From NCBI GenBank assembly GCA_029948255.1, contig JALIZF010001396.1:124001-188000 (forward strand): 64,000 bases of DNA. Direction: 5' to 3'. Every line of letters starts with the position of its first letter. Position 1 is the stretch's first letter. The stretch is from Telmatactis stephensoni (Eukaryota > Cnidaria > Anthozoa > Actiniaria > Isophelliidae). This document shows positions 29,457 to 44,400 of the stretch, in pieces. Both the position numbers and the translations under genes were made by a program. The notes under the pieces are model-generated. The model saw only the letters and a list, made by a program, of their open reading frames with translations, ran no database searches and had not been told where the DNA came from.

Positions 29457-32400
29457 TCAGCTAAGCTTGACTCTAAACGAATATAATTCCATTGGGTCAA
29501 TGTCAACTGGTGTTGTAGGATCTTTCTTTTCATGTTCGTAGAGCAGTGTTAATGATACTGAGTTCAGCTTTGACATGGTGAGATCTTTGAATAGGCTTCC
29601 CAAAAGAACCTGCAGATAGGAACAAATCAATAAATTAGACAGTAGATTTGTTCATTTAGGCCTTCTGCCAGGGACTTTACATGTTTCGAACCTGATTGGA
29701 ACAAGAAATCGCCAACTTTAAACTATTCGTTTTGTTTAAAAGGCCTTTGCTCCTGATACGGATATTCAAATATTCGCTCATTCATTCATTTTTCAATTGT
29801 TCTTTCTCTTTCATTAGTTCCCACTTTCATCAACAAATTCATTCACAAATTCATCCATTCTAAATTCCTTCTTTCTCTTTCATTAGTTCCCGCTTCCATC
29901 CACTATTTCATTCATAAATCCATTCATTCATTTGTCCACCGATTCCACTTACCTTTCCACCACTGGTGTTCTTAAGACAATTGTTGATAAGACTGCAATC
30001 ATATCCTCTACGATGCAAAATCATCAGGGCCTCATCAGACGGTCTAGAATCTGCACCATTTTGTATCGTTCGTAGCGTTAGAAGCGCTACATCACATGGT
30101 AAGGGCGTTTTTAAACCAGAAAAACTGGAAAGAAGTTTGTCTGACGCGTTGGGTGTTTCTGGTTTGGTGATGAAAGTAAACTGTGGTCGCAGCAGCCCAT
30201 CTGACAAATGATGACTTAGTAGGGAGGGGTAAGCAAGAGCTGGTTCTCGTTTACTCTGCGAAAAGATAGAAGATTGAAATGATCAAAATTTCTGAGAGCG
30301 AGTGAATTATAACTTGCGTTGCAGGTTATAATTCATCCAGACTTTTCTCTCGTTTAGTCCGTCTGAGAAACACGATTATGTAGAACAGATTCTGATTGGT
30401 TCTCAGTGACGCTCATTCTTACACAAACTCTCATTGGACATCGGTACGGTCTCGCTTGGTTCCCAAACTTTCGCGCCAAACTTCGATTATCCAATTGGAG
30501 TTCGTGTAAAAATGAATCACTGATATGGTTGCCGAAATGTGTCAATATTCGATGTTACGTTTTTGTATTCGATAAACTTAAATATATTCGATAATTCTCA
30601 ATATTTTCAATAAAAATGTAGCAAAATTCGATTAATTTAGCTTATAATTTCATTCGATGATAAAATTTGATTTTTTCGCGATCGAACACAAAATTCATTC
30701 GATAATCCAAGCAAAATTCATTCGATAATCCAAGCAAAATTCATTCGATAATTGCACGTGATCGTCGGTCGGTACTTCATATAAGACCATGCACATGAAG
30801 TGGCACTATTATCTCCATTATTTTACTACAATATCCATTACTTCACATCAGTATCCATGGCTATCCATTACTATCCATAACTGTCCATGAGTATCCAGGG
30901 CTGTCCACGAGTATCCATGGCTGTCCATAGCTATCCATGAGTATCCATGAGTATCCCTCGCTATACATGGGTATCCATGGCTGTCCATGAGTATCCATGG
31001 CTGTCCATGGCTGTCCATGGCTGTCCATGAGTATCCACTGCTATCCATTACTATCCATGGTTGTCCATGAGTATCCATGGCTATCCATGAGTATCCATGG
31101 CTATCCATAAGTATCCATGACTATTCATAAGTATCCATGGCTATCCATGAGTATCCATGGCTATCCATTAGTATCCATGGCTATCCATAAGTATCCATGA
31201 CTATCCATAAGTATCCATGACTATCCATAAGTATCCATGACTATCCATAAGTATCCATGAGTATTCATAAGTATCCATGACTACGTCTAATATAGAGTGG
31301 TACGTGGGAATAACCGTATTGAATAGTAATGAATAAGCTTCATCCACGTTTGTAAATTTTTAATTTACCGACTATATCCATAAGTATCGATGGCTATCCA
31401 TGAGTATCCATGAGTATCCATGGCTATCCATGAGTATCCATGGCTATCCATAAGTATCCATGGCTATCCATGAGTATCAATGGCTATCCATGAGTATCCA
31501 TTGCTACCCCTCAGAGTCCATGAGAGTAGCAATCCTTAACGGGTTTTAAGCGAAAATCAAACAACATGAGCTTTGTGTCAACAACACACAACCCCCTAGT
31601 TATGAAAATATAGCCCCATAGTTTTTAATTCTATATATAAGTTGTATATATCTACAGTATAACATTTTTATTCCATGTTTCTACGGCCTTTAGGGAGACC
31701 AATGGAAGTTTTTAACTGGTATTTTGATAGAGTTACCATGTTTAAATGAAGTTATTATTATTATGAGTGTTATATAAGCATACATAGTATAATTATCTTA
31801 GGATGGGGATGATCGTCATGTCTTTTAGTGCATGGTCAAAATCAGGGGTATGGAACATATCTCTTAGGGTAAGTTTAAGGTTAAAATATATCTTATGTTG
31901 CCATGCCCACCAAAACTCTGGAATCTTTTAGGGGTATTTTTTGAAAATTTCCGACGATCATTCCCACCCTAAATATATGGAAGTCCCCCCAGGGAGTATC
32001 CATTGGAATCCACATGGCGGATCCACACTTCTTTGAAACTCATGGATAGCAATGGATACTCATCGACAGCCATGGATATCCATGGATAGTCATGGATAGT
32101 TGTGGATAAACATGGATACTCATGAATAGCCGTGGATACTCATGGATAGCCTTTGAAACTTATGGATAGCCATCGATACTTATGGATAGCCATGGATAGC
32201 CATGGATAAACATGGATAGCCATGGATAGTAATGGATAGCAATGGATAGCAACGGATACTCATGGATAGCCATGGATAGTCATGGATACTAATGGATAGC
32301 CATGGATACTCGTGGACAGCCATGGATACTCATGGATAGCCATGGATACTTATGGATAGCCATAGATACTCATGGATAGCCATGGATACTCATGGACAGC

Positions 32401-35400
32401 CATGGATAGTAATGGATAGCAGTGGATACTCATGGACAGCCATGGACAGCCATGGATACTCATGGACAGCCATGGACACCCATGTATAGCGAGGGATACT
32501 CATGGATACTCATGGATAGCTATGGACAGCCATGGATAGTAATGGACAGCCATGGATACTCGTGGACAGCCCTGGATACTCATGGACAGTTATGGATAGT
32601 AATGGATAGCCATGGATACTGATGTGAAGTAATGGATATTGTAGTAAAATAATGGAGATAATAGTGCCACTTCATGTGGTCTTACATGAAGTACCGACCG
32701 ACGATCACGTGCAATTATCGAATGAATTTTGCTTGGATTATCGAATGAATTTTGCTTGGATAGGGTATCGAATGAATTTTGTGTTCGATCGCGAAAAAAT
32801 CAAATTTTATCATCGAATGAAATTATAAGCTAAATTAATCGAATTTTGCTACATTTTTATTGAAAATATTGAGAATTATCGAATATATTTAAGTTTATCG
32901 AATACAAAAACGTAACATCGAATATTGACACATTTCGGCAACCATACACTGAGAACCAATCAGAATCTATTATATACAATCGTGTAATTCACAGGGGGTC
33001 CAGAACGCGGTTTCTCGCGCTGTTTCGCAGAGAAAAGTCTGTATGCAACGCAGGATAGTGAATTAACGCAGAAAAAAAACTAGTGTAGACGCCCTTATAG
33101 TTCCGTCCACACTAATGCATTATCGTCTAAAAATCGCATCCTTTTTTTAAGGGTTTTGGCCTTCCATCCACACTAAAAAACGTTTTCCTTAATTTTGTTT
33201 AAGCTGCAAAAAAGGCTTTTAATATTTATCCATATTAATGTGGACGACGTACGCTTTAGAGTGCGTATGCTGCTTGCCCTTATATTGACGTCGACCAGCG
33301 ATCTGAGTCAATTAGTTTCAATCTATTAAGTGCTAATGACTTACGGATTCTTTAGACTTGGCGAATCGCTCTAACAACAGTCTAAAGTTCGCTGGGGTTC
33401 TTTTGTTGTCCAGTACACCCTGACCAAGGCCACGGTTATCATCTTGTGACAATCGTCTGTCCAACACAATCTCCAGTGATCCTAATCAACAAGCAAATGT
33501 TAATGATAATCGTTGTGGTTTGTATCATCGATATCATCGCCATACCAATCATTGCCATCATTACTGCCAAATCGCTTGTATCGCGACCGACAGCTTTAAA
33601 CTTTCAGTTGGATTTTGGGTTTTTCTGATCCGCCAATCATATGAAGGGGGCAGAGCTTATGAAAATGCCCTCAATCCGACCTCGGTCCATGTTTGCCATC
33701 CGCCTTGAGGTCCCTAAGGAAAATTCAACCCCACTCGCATCCCATCTCAGTAGGTCTCACAATCCCCTTTTTTCCGCGCAATTCCACAACCTTGAAAACT
33801 GTAACCTACAGTTATTAGCACTTTTGCTTTTCTGCTAATCCGACGAAGGGCCACGCCTCAAAACGTCAGTAAAGTAAATACTCTTTTTATATGGTGTTAC
33901 AGATTTCCATTCATTCATTATTGCATCTTTACCTGTTTGTAGAGAACCAACGCCATTGGGTTGGCCTGATAGTACAGATAACCTAGTTTGTTGGTCTTGT
34001 AGGAAAGCCATCGATGGCATGGGGTAGAAATTGGCCTGTACGGGAAGTTTGTCCAGTGTTTTACGTTTCTGAATCTGAAATATGGAAATAAAAGCATTAC
34101 ATATATGTACGGAGAATCGTTTAAGATTCAAGACGGTAACTTAGTACAGTTAAACCTCTACTAACGACCACCTCTTTACAACGACCAGCATTTTCCGTCC
34201 CCTCATCGATACTATCCATACATATACTTTATATTAAATCTCAGTACAACGACCACCTCTTTACAACGGCCAGCACCTTCTATCTTAAATCTCAGTACAA
34301 CGACCACCTCTTTACAACGGCCAGCACCTTCTATCCTCATCAAAGCGGCCTTTTCACACTCATACGAAATCTGCACTAATGGTCTTATTGTCAATCACTT
34401 TCTACAAAGCACAGATAGAAACAACTTTATGTTTTTAAAATTAATCTTTAAAATCTCTTTCAGTGAATTTGTTTCTGATGTTTTATGCTAATGAGATCTT
34501 CAATAGCAATTAAAAACAGTGATCAACATAATTACCGTAAAGCCATTCAAATCCGTATAAAATTCACGGTTCGGGTTACGTATATCGCTTTTAATACGCA
34601 TAACAAATTCCTGAAATGAATAACAAAAGAGATTCAATAACGAAACTTTGTAAGTGTATAACTGGCTTCTCACTGCAAGTATTACCAGAGAAGAGAATTG
34701 GGAGAAGCTAGAAAAAATAGCTTTCTCATTCAGCAGATTTTGCTAGGGAGGGGAGGGTCAGTCATTTTATAGCATTTTTGGTTGTTAGGGAGGAGAGGAA
34801 CAGTCATTTGGTACCACTCCATAGATGACACAGGGAACGGAAACTCTTCATGGTCTAATACATCACAACTATTTACCCTATTTGCCATATCGCGAATGTC
34901 AACAATGTTTTTGATGTCAAGCATCCTTGCTTGAGGACCTGCGGTTACAAGAATAAAATATTAGCGAACACCTACTTGGAAACAATATAGAATATATGGG
35001 GAGTTTCTCCTTAGACAAACAGGGAACCCAAATAACCCCCAAAATCTTGGATAAAATAATGTATAAAAAACAATTGTGTTGATCCATTTATGAGATGCTG
35101 TCCAATTTCCAAGTTATTATAATCCATGTCCAGGAGGGCTGCAATGACCAGTAAGCCTTTTTTCCATGAAAGCAATTTTTCGTACACAATGAAATTAACA
35201 AAAAAGCTGTTCACAATTCCTTACCATCTACAGTGTACAGCCGCACAACATGCAGGACATTGTGCAGGGCCACACGAACTTCTTGCATCTGTTAAATAAC
35301 AAGTGAATAACAATGAGCACAAAGAATTTGTAGGAATAACTGAAAAGTTAAACGAGATTTCAAAGCAATCAAGAACATCTTCACTCCTGCTTTAAAGCTC

Positions 35401-38400
35401 TTGGTTTGATGACTGTGACATCGCTCCCAGTAGTATAGGCTTTGTTCCTTCATGTCAGTCCGATGGTCAGGGTTTATGAGAATTTCAACTAAATACCATA
35501 AACCCCTGCTACCTCCAACTCCCTCCATTCTTGAACACAAAGCCATAGTCGTTGCATAAAGTGTAGGGGGGATATTAGGGAAAAAGGGTTCCCCTCTCAT
35601 CTATTGGCCATACAATGTTACTGGATCCCTCTCTTACACGTTTTTGCCTCGGTTTGGAAGCACATTTTCGCCTCGGTTTGGAGAGAGCAAGGCTCTATTA
35701 ATGTTTGCTTACCACTTTGCCAATGGATGTATAAACAGTTACATCTTGTCCAAGGTTATGTGGCTGTAAAAACAATGTGTTAGACAATTAATACAAAGAG
35801 AACTACCAGCATTGGCAGAACTACCAGCTTAGCTTGAAAGCTGAAAAAAACTCCAACTAAAAAATCTAAGTTGGCTGGCGTGTTGACAACATTCTGGCAA
35901 CTCCTGCAGTCTGGCCCTTGTCCAGAGACCTGTGCCAACGGTGCCTTGCCTTTAGATTCATGAAAAGAAAAAGGTCGAATGACTATCCTCTGCCAACTCC
36001 TGCACCCTGATCCATTCCAGAGGCCTCAACTTCGTCTTATCTCTGATTGAGGTTAAAAATGGTAGTCTGTTCCTAGACTAGGCAAAATACCAGAGGTGAA
36101 AAACCTTGGCCTTGACATTATCTTGCCTCCGGATTCAGTTTAAAAACGACAAGGGAATGAAGATGTAATGCACATGTCGTGGAAGTTAAGACTTGGACAC
36201 ATGATGGAGCTTTTTTTGCAACACTGCACACAACATAGCTACATAGTGTGTCCAGTCCTCCGTTACCAACAAAGGATGTTTTCCATTTAGTGGAACCAAC
36301 CGACCAGAACGGACTGATTTCTTAGGACTGATTCCAGCGGCAGAGCTAGGAATTGAGATGTACCATTTAAGAACTGGCTGTTTTGGCCGGTTGGTTCCAC
36401 TAAATGGAAAACACCCAAAGTTGCAGAATTCAATCCTAAACTTGCAACTGTTATGCACACATCTGTTGCAAGGTTGAATGCATGGTGCAACAATACATTG
36501 TCCATAATCTTGGAAAAAAGTTCCAAGGAAAATCGTAGAGTGTGTCATGGCCTTTAAGAGCATGAATATTAGCTACCTGTGCTGGTCCATCAGGTAAGAA
36601 TAGATAAGCCCCACTCTTATCACCAAATGATTTGGTTCCATACGTAACAAACTCAATGTTCACATTGGTACGAGATCTGTCAGCTTTGTTAGTAATACTC
36701 TATGAAAAATAAACAATCAATAATAGACTCAGTATTAACTTGACATGTCCTCTAAATTTATTCCTGAGTTTCTAGGGGAAAGGTGCAAGTGGTGTGCAGT
36801 CATTCCTGAGACAATTTTGAGCCTTTTTCTTCATGATACTTTTACAAAATATCCTCTTGATCAATCTTGAGCCTCAGACTTTTAAATTGAACTGTTTTGA
36901 ACAAATTTAAAGACTTTGAAAACTGAACCAGGTTTCATTACACAAATCGAGATTTTAAGATACATAGTTATGTACAGATCCAACAATAAATTTTGTGAGA
37001 CTTGAGCTAAATTTTAGCCTAAATTTCTGATTTTGGAGGAACATTCACCACTCCTGTAATTATATGAATTTTATTGGCTATGGTTTTTTCAGATCAACAG
37101 AATGATAATCACCTTTAAGAGTCCAGTGTTGCTGTCAAACTCTGCCAATATGTTCTCATTCTGAATGGTAATCATCTCTGATCCCTTTGGTTTAGTCAGG
37201 AAACTAAACTGATCACTGGGTTTATCTGGGTTTTCTTGGCTAGTGTATGCCGTAACCTTAGCTGTTTGATGGCTGTCACTGTTTGCTGAGGATTCCTTAA
37301 TGTGGTATACAGATAGACCCAAGGGAGAGGTGTTGGCTACAAACAATAGCTGTTGAGAAACAAAATGGAGAGAATTAGTGTGTACTCTGCAGAGCTGACC
37401 TAACCTTATCCAAAGGGATTTATCAGGATTTAATCACTGATTTCCAAAGGATTGTTCCAGTGAATAGTGAATGGTGATATTAGCATTAGGCTCAGTTTCC
37501 AGTTGCTGGCTTTTGGTTTGCTGGCAGCAATACTCTCCCCAGCAAGTATCACAGGCACAGGAAACCCCATTGGCTGGATATTGAGCCTATATTAGCATTT
37601 AAAGGGGCCAAAAAGGAAAACTATTTAGGCCTAAACATTTCTTTTTCAGTTAACCTTCTTGGGACTCATCAAAAAGTATTATATTGTCAGTCCAATTAAT
37701 GCATGCAAAGACCTTAGTATCCCTTGTCTGTATTGGCATTTTTAATATTCAGTGATATAAGGTCTTGCAACTGCCATTTGCCCCAACAATCTTTAGGTGT
37801 ATGTGGTTTTCTAAGTTACTATGATTACCTCATATTTTGAAGAAGATATTTTGTTGTCATCTTCAAATACAGGATTTGCCTGACTTGGAACTACCTTACC
37901 ATCACCATCTGTCACCTAATACACATATCAAAAACAACAAACTTTAGAAAAAATCTAAAGTTGGGATTCTACCATATATCCTTTATTATCATTGTTCTAC
38001 TATGCTTGCCTGGTCTTTCATTTGAGACAGTCTTTTGAATTATGTCAACTCTGAATGTAGGGAGGAGGGGAGGAGTGGGGTGCAGGGGGTGTGTACTGTA
38101 CCCCTCCTTAGTCAACTTTGGGCTTTTTTTGCTTTTGACACTTTCCCGAAATATCCTCCAGATCCTCTGGACAGTTTCCAATTTCAATAACAAGCAAAAG
38201 TATTCCTTTGGAAGGATGCTCCTAGATCACCTGCCCATGGATAGATTGCCCTCCTTTTGTTTTGTAGGATGATCTGGGGTACTGAAACTTCAGACCAATT
38301 TTATGATATGCCTTGGTCAAGGCTGTTGAGTTATTTTATAAATTTTAATGCATAAGAAAACTGGGTTCACTACTAATACTCACCATGACCAAGGGGCTTG

Positions 38401-41400
38401 AAACATGAACACTGACTACTTCTTTGCGTGGTCTTGACAGGGGGTTGTAAAATACCACACTTCTGTGAAACAGTAAATGAACAGATTGCAGTGCAGTCGT
38501 TCATTAATATTGTGATGTATGGCTTTCCACCAATACATTTAATCTACTTCTCAAAGACGTAGATGCCTGAATTCTGATTGTTATTTATAATCTGAGCATC
38601 AAATTGAGGAGTGCACTTAAATATATAATTTAGTCTTCCTATTCATTAGATACTTATTACATAAAATAACTCACCTTGGTGTTGCCGACACTATTATTAG
38701 CTGCTTTTGAGGAATTGAGTCATGGGTTTGTCTTTCCTCACCCTGACAAATCAATGGAAATCCAATTAATACCTCATAATGTTCCCTTAGATTTCCATAA
38801 AGCATTATGTAATAATTATTGCTGCAGCAATAATTATTAACATTATGCATGCACTGATAGGTTGAAACCATGCCCAGAACCATGCATCATGACAGTATAT
38901 CTGTAGAGTCTTACATGTTCTCTGATTGGTTGAGATATTCCAATCATGATTATTACTATGATTAAGCATGCCCCTTGAATGAAGCAGTGCTTGCTTCCAC
39001 GTGCTGTATTTTTATTTTTATTACAGAGGATTTCTTTGATTTGTTTGTTTTTCACTTTTTATTAAATAACCGAAAAATTAGGTCATGATAAAATGCTTAT
39101 TGACTCAGGACGGGAAAATATTTGGCTCTCCATCATTTGTAATGGCATGACCTCAAGCCATATATTTTCCCACCTGGCCCTCCCACTCAGTCAATAAGAC
39201 AGTACATAATACATACTGGTTGTAGTGAAGGAATGTTGGCACCAGGAGATTCAGCTTTGTTCATGTGTAGAAGGAAATATGCTGACTCACTCATCAATTC
39301 TTGCATTAGTTTCAAGGACTCATGAAGTCTACAAACAAGTAAGAAACAAAATTATGAGAAGGGGAAGTAGCACGCCCATAAGAATTAGGTTACAACCTCA
39401 TGGCCCTGAAGGGGGGGGGACTCCATTGTAAAAGGATCGGGTATGCTCGTCAGAAATTCTAAAAAATACCCCTAAAAGATACTGGAAGTCTTTTAAGAAG
39501 GGCGTGGACGGACGATTTTTAAGCCCTAAGAGATACCAGCGATAACAAGCTAATGAACATTATTATGATGAACATAAAATTCAACGGTCAACACACTTTT
39601 GTTGGGCACATTTCTTCCATTTGAGAACAAGATGATACATGTAAGTATGGGCTCTTCTGATACCCTATACTAAGAGAGACCAGGAAATACTAAAAATCTC
39701 ACAACTTCAATTTTAACACCCTAAAAGATACCAAATTGCTGATTTTTACTCCTAAGAGATACAACAAGCATACTCGATCCTTTTACAGTGGAGTCCCCCC
39801 CCCCCCCGACCTCATGATCAGTGGTTCAAGGGGTAACAGTTGGTAATATAATTCCAAGACTGGCAGTTTAAGACAATCCAGCCAATAGACCTTTCCCAAA
39901 TTCACTTCACTGCACACAGACAAAATTATAATTATAGTAGACTGAAGAGGTCCTCACAAAAATGGAGTAACATCTGATCACATTCTAGATTCTCCTCAAA
40001 AATCTCTAAATTCCAAAGGAGACATCATGGTTTGATCAAAGGTCACTTACTATGTAATTGCATGGACCCCTTCAATTAATCACCTTGATCCATAGTCTAT
40101 TACAACAAAATCTTTAGCAGTCCCAGTAATTCCATCATGGTGTTGAAATAACCCCATGTTCCTTCTTGCATTAGTTAGTAGTTTATACAAAGTGTCACCA
40201 GAAAAGGTACTAGATCCTATCTTTCTAGCATGAGAGTGGGCCAAATAAAACAAAATTTCAGCACCCCTGTAATAAAATGATGTTTTGACAGTTAAGCTAA
40301 GAAAATGGATACAGTATCAGAATGATGACAGGAGCGTAACACCTACAAAAATAAATCATATTGCATCATGAATTATTATTAATAGTGCCAATGATGCTGA
40401 TATTTCCATCTAATATGGGAAGCAAGAGTGCCCGAGTGTAGAGAGTGCCAGTATGTCACCTTGGTGCTTCTGGGTTTGATTCCCAGATGTAGCATGCATC
40501 ACATGGCTTGAGTTTGTTAGTTGGTTCTCTCCCTTGCTTTGAGGGTTTTTCATACTCCAGTTTTTCCTCCCTCAGTAGAAATGAACTAGTTTCAATCTAA
40601 GCTGTACTCCATAGTCAGACATGTATCAGATGGCGGCTGCTACATGTTGATGTATGAAACTGCATTATTATCTTCATAACTGAAAGCACCTTAAGTTTGT
40701 ATATACCTTCAACTTGACCATGTTGAGCTTTGCCCTTCATAATTCAGCACTTGCGCCGCAAGAAAGGGTGATGAGCTACCCAAATTGTTATTCAAATTGA
40801 AATGGTTTACACATATCGCGTGTCACTAACATTGTATAAAGATGAAAATGATGATGATGATGATATGATGATGATGATGGTGATAATGAAATAGCTTGTA
40901 CCTATGATGAGACTCTATCACTCTATCAAGGTTCTTATAAAATGGTCTAGATGTATAGTAGCCACTCCAGTAATGATCATCCCTGTCAGAGTAGGTAAAA
41001 AAGTCCCCACTTAAAGTTGTAATCTCTGATGGTTTTTGTCCTGGTTCAGTCCCTATAAAAAAAAAATATTAATTTTATAATATTGCAGTCATTTCAGGTA
41101 CTCATTCATTTATTCTAGCCAAAAATACCAGAGGGAATACAGCATGTTTCTACCTGTTCTCTTGTATAGAGCATTAAAGTAATCAGTCAAGGTACCAAAT
41201 TGTGCCTGAAAAAGATGTTAATATGTACTGATATCAGACAGTTTACTGTTAGTACATTATTTTAATATTCAATGCTGTATAGCCCCTAAACTGAAGAATA
41301 TAGTACTGAATGCAAAATGTTTCTGCATTTGTTTCAGTCTGCATTTGGAGGCAGCATGGCCGAGTGGTCAGAGCGTTGGTCTCGCAATCTGGCGGTCCCA

Positions 41401-44400
41401 GGTTCGATTCCCGCTCTGGCCACTAACTGAGACTGAATTTGTTCTGATTTTGATTAGTTCGAATTCAGTTTCTAGGCCATGCTTGTAAATAGCCATCTGG
41501 TTTGTCTCCTTGCCAGTTGGGATTCTTAATCCATTTATGTTTAATTATACTTCATTTCATTTCAGTTCATTTCAACCGCATTTGATTATATACATATAGA
41601 TATTTGCGGTATATAAATCTTAAAAAAAATTTTTTGTTGTTGTTTTTGTTTTGTTACAATGTTAATAATATACATGAAAAATTTACTCGATTCTGATTGG
41701 TTGAGAGCAGCGATGTTAATCGTTAACACGGCAGGAAAAAGTAATTGCACTACAGTGCAAATTAAAAAAGTAATTGCACTGCCGTAAAAATTGATAGTAC
41801 CAAACAAAAAACAAAGAAATATCCATACGTTAAAAAATATTTTCTGACACGCTATCGCCAGTATTTTTGGCGGGAATTTGTACATTCAAACAGCGCGCGT
41901 TGCCAAATGTCCCACCATTCAAACAAAAGCGATTGTCAGTCAAAGTGAAGTGAAGCTCTGACAAATTTAGTTCAGTAAACTGGAGTATCTGTGTTTAATA
42001 CCTCGATGGATTATAAAGAAAGTTTTTTTTCACTTTTGGGAGTCTAACGTTGTCAAGTGAAGGAGCCTAGACTCTATCTTTACAAAGAAAAAAAGCCCAA
42101 AACTGCTTTTTGGTACGAAGACAGATTCAGCCGCCATTTGCTAAACTCGTCAGCAAACTTTCAACATTTGCAAGATTTGCACAATATTATAAAATGAACA
42201 GACTCAGTTTTTTCTCTTGAAATATCCACGATGGTATTTGAAAACCTGGAAGTATATAGTTTTATCCTCATTTGGACAGAAGAGAAAAGATACAGATTTT
42301 GCTACCGTAAAGATTTGACTTCAGAAATCGTACTGACATAGAAGGTTGACTGGCTAGACTCGTCAAAACTGTAAGTTTTTAAAATTTTAAGCGATTCATT
42401 TTTGATTTGATAAACTTTCCTCGGGAAAAAAGAACATTTTTGGCCTTTAGCTATAGAAAGAAGAAAGTTTAGAGTTTTCTTAAGCTGCAAAACAATAGTT
42501 GGTCGACTGTCTGTTCCCGATTGAGACCGAGTGATCAAACTTTTGTCGAGTTGTGACAGAAATTTTTCATGCTATATTATTACTAAGTAATCACACGGTT
42601 TCTCGTTCAATTTGGGATAATTCACACTCGTGTGTTTTTCAAAGAGCTGAAATTGCACTCGACCTACGGTCTCGTGCAATTTCAACTCTTTGAAAAACAC
42701 ACTCGTGTAAATTAATTCCAAATTGAACTCGAAACCGTATGATTACCTATACAAACCGATTTGTTTGTCTGTTGGGTTTGTCCTTCATTCAATAATTGTT
42801 TCTTGTTGTTCATTTGTTCTGTTGCTCTGTCCATTTCTGTTTCATGATGTTCCCCCACATGATATGACCCTCTGTTGCAAGCTAGTTCTAGTCCAATGCT
42901 GAGAATATGAATAATGTAAGGTCGTCAGACTAATTGGCAACCAGAAACTAACCTTAGTTTTCATCTCTGGGTGTGTGTTGATGTAGTCAAAAAGTTTCTG
43001 AAAATAAAGGAGCAATCAAGAACATTTAGTGTAAGTTAATGAATGGATTGTCACTCGGAAATGTGTAAGTTAGACATGAATGTTTCTTTGAGTGTGGATT
43101 TTAGCTTGGAAAAATAACAAAAACAAAATAATAATACAAAATATTAAGTAAAAATAAAGTGCACAAGTGCTAGAATACACTGGACACTAACTAATAAACA
43201 GTTATTTTACAGCATGTACCTGATAGTTTGTAAACTGTGCCTGGGTTTCAAAGGTCTTTTCATATCTAAAGTCATCACCAAGTGGTATCAGAACCACATT
43301 GGTCTTGTATAACGAAGCCTTCTTTTTATACTGGTCAACTATCATTCTTGCCCTAGTATATATTGTTATAATTAATAATTAAAATCATTGATCATGAAAG
43401 TGTGTGTGTGTGCGGGTGGGGGTGGGGGGGGGGGGGGGGGGGTGGGTGGAGTGGGGTGTAGGAGGGGGATCAGTATTTGAAGAATAAAAAATGATAAAAA
43501 TGATATTAGGGTTGGGTTGTTTGAAATTCTCAGGGTATACAAACTGGGTTTCTTGAAAAGTTTTGATGTGACAACAAGTACAATGTAGGGTCCAAATTAT
43601 TTTTTAATAGACAATCGGAATTATGCAGTAGCAAGAGGAGCTTATAACCAATGTGACCTTATAATTGGAATAATTGGAAGCAGAAGGGGGACAAAATCAG
43701 AATTGGAAGGATCAGGAGTTTTTTTTTCTTGTGATTTCAATGCTTACGATCCAGTGTAAACCAAAGGATCAGAATCAGAAGATTTTGGCCAATGACAGAG
43801 CTCATGCAAAGGCCATTTTGAAAACTTGCATGAAAAACATTCTGAAGCAAGAGTTATGATTCTGATTGTTTTGATTCACACCAGATCATAATTAAGCATG
43901 CAATAGTGCATTTTTTTATTTCTTTTCTTATTCTTGGCTTGTGTCGTTTTTGCTAAATTCATCTCCTGTTTTAATCCAGCAAATGAAGCCATTTTATTGG
44001 TTTACCTTGTGTCAATATTGGCATTAGATATTTCTACAGGGGGAACTCTCCATGGACAGCTTATTCCACCACCAGGAAGACGACGGAAGTCAAATTGACA
44101 ACAAATCTGCAATTGATAAAACAATAAATTTAGTGATAAAGAATTAAATAAAAAATCAGCGTCAGTAATAAATATGCTTACACTATAGAGTAGATTTCGT
44201 ATGACTGTGAAAATGGCACTGCACAGTCACAGCATGAATTTCAAAATAATAGCAACACGGCACTTGACATGGCCACAACATGGCACAGTCCGTTTCACAC
44301 TCATGTGAAATCTGCTCTATCTTCTAGGTACATATAATGCTAAGTTGTATCTTAGACTAAAAGTGCTGTTGCTATGGAGAGGTTTACATTATGACTAAGA

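Noticed and set aside
30848..32622. Open frames with [14 protein letters not shown] repeats
   Set aside because: They come from GTATCCATGGCTATCCAT arrays in the foldback element, which lies in an intron.
34730..34876. Extra residues of the mannosidase in the open frame after DIRDMANR
   Set aside because: They do not match GH38 enzymes; the donor AATAGG|GTAAAT and the next exon (34536-34610) restore the expected sequence and phase.
41348..41425. Functional tRNA gene
   Set aside because: Pol III boxes are present, but the acceptor and anticodon stems do not form. A repeat tail and target duplication identify a SINE.
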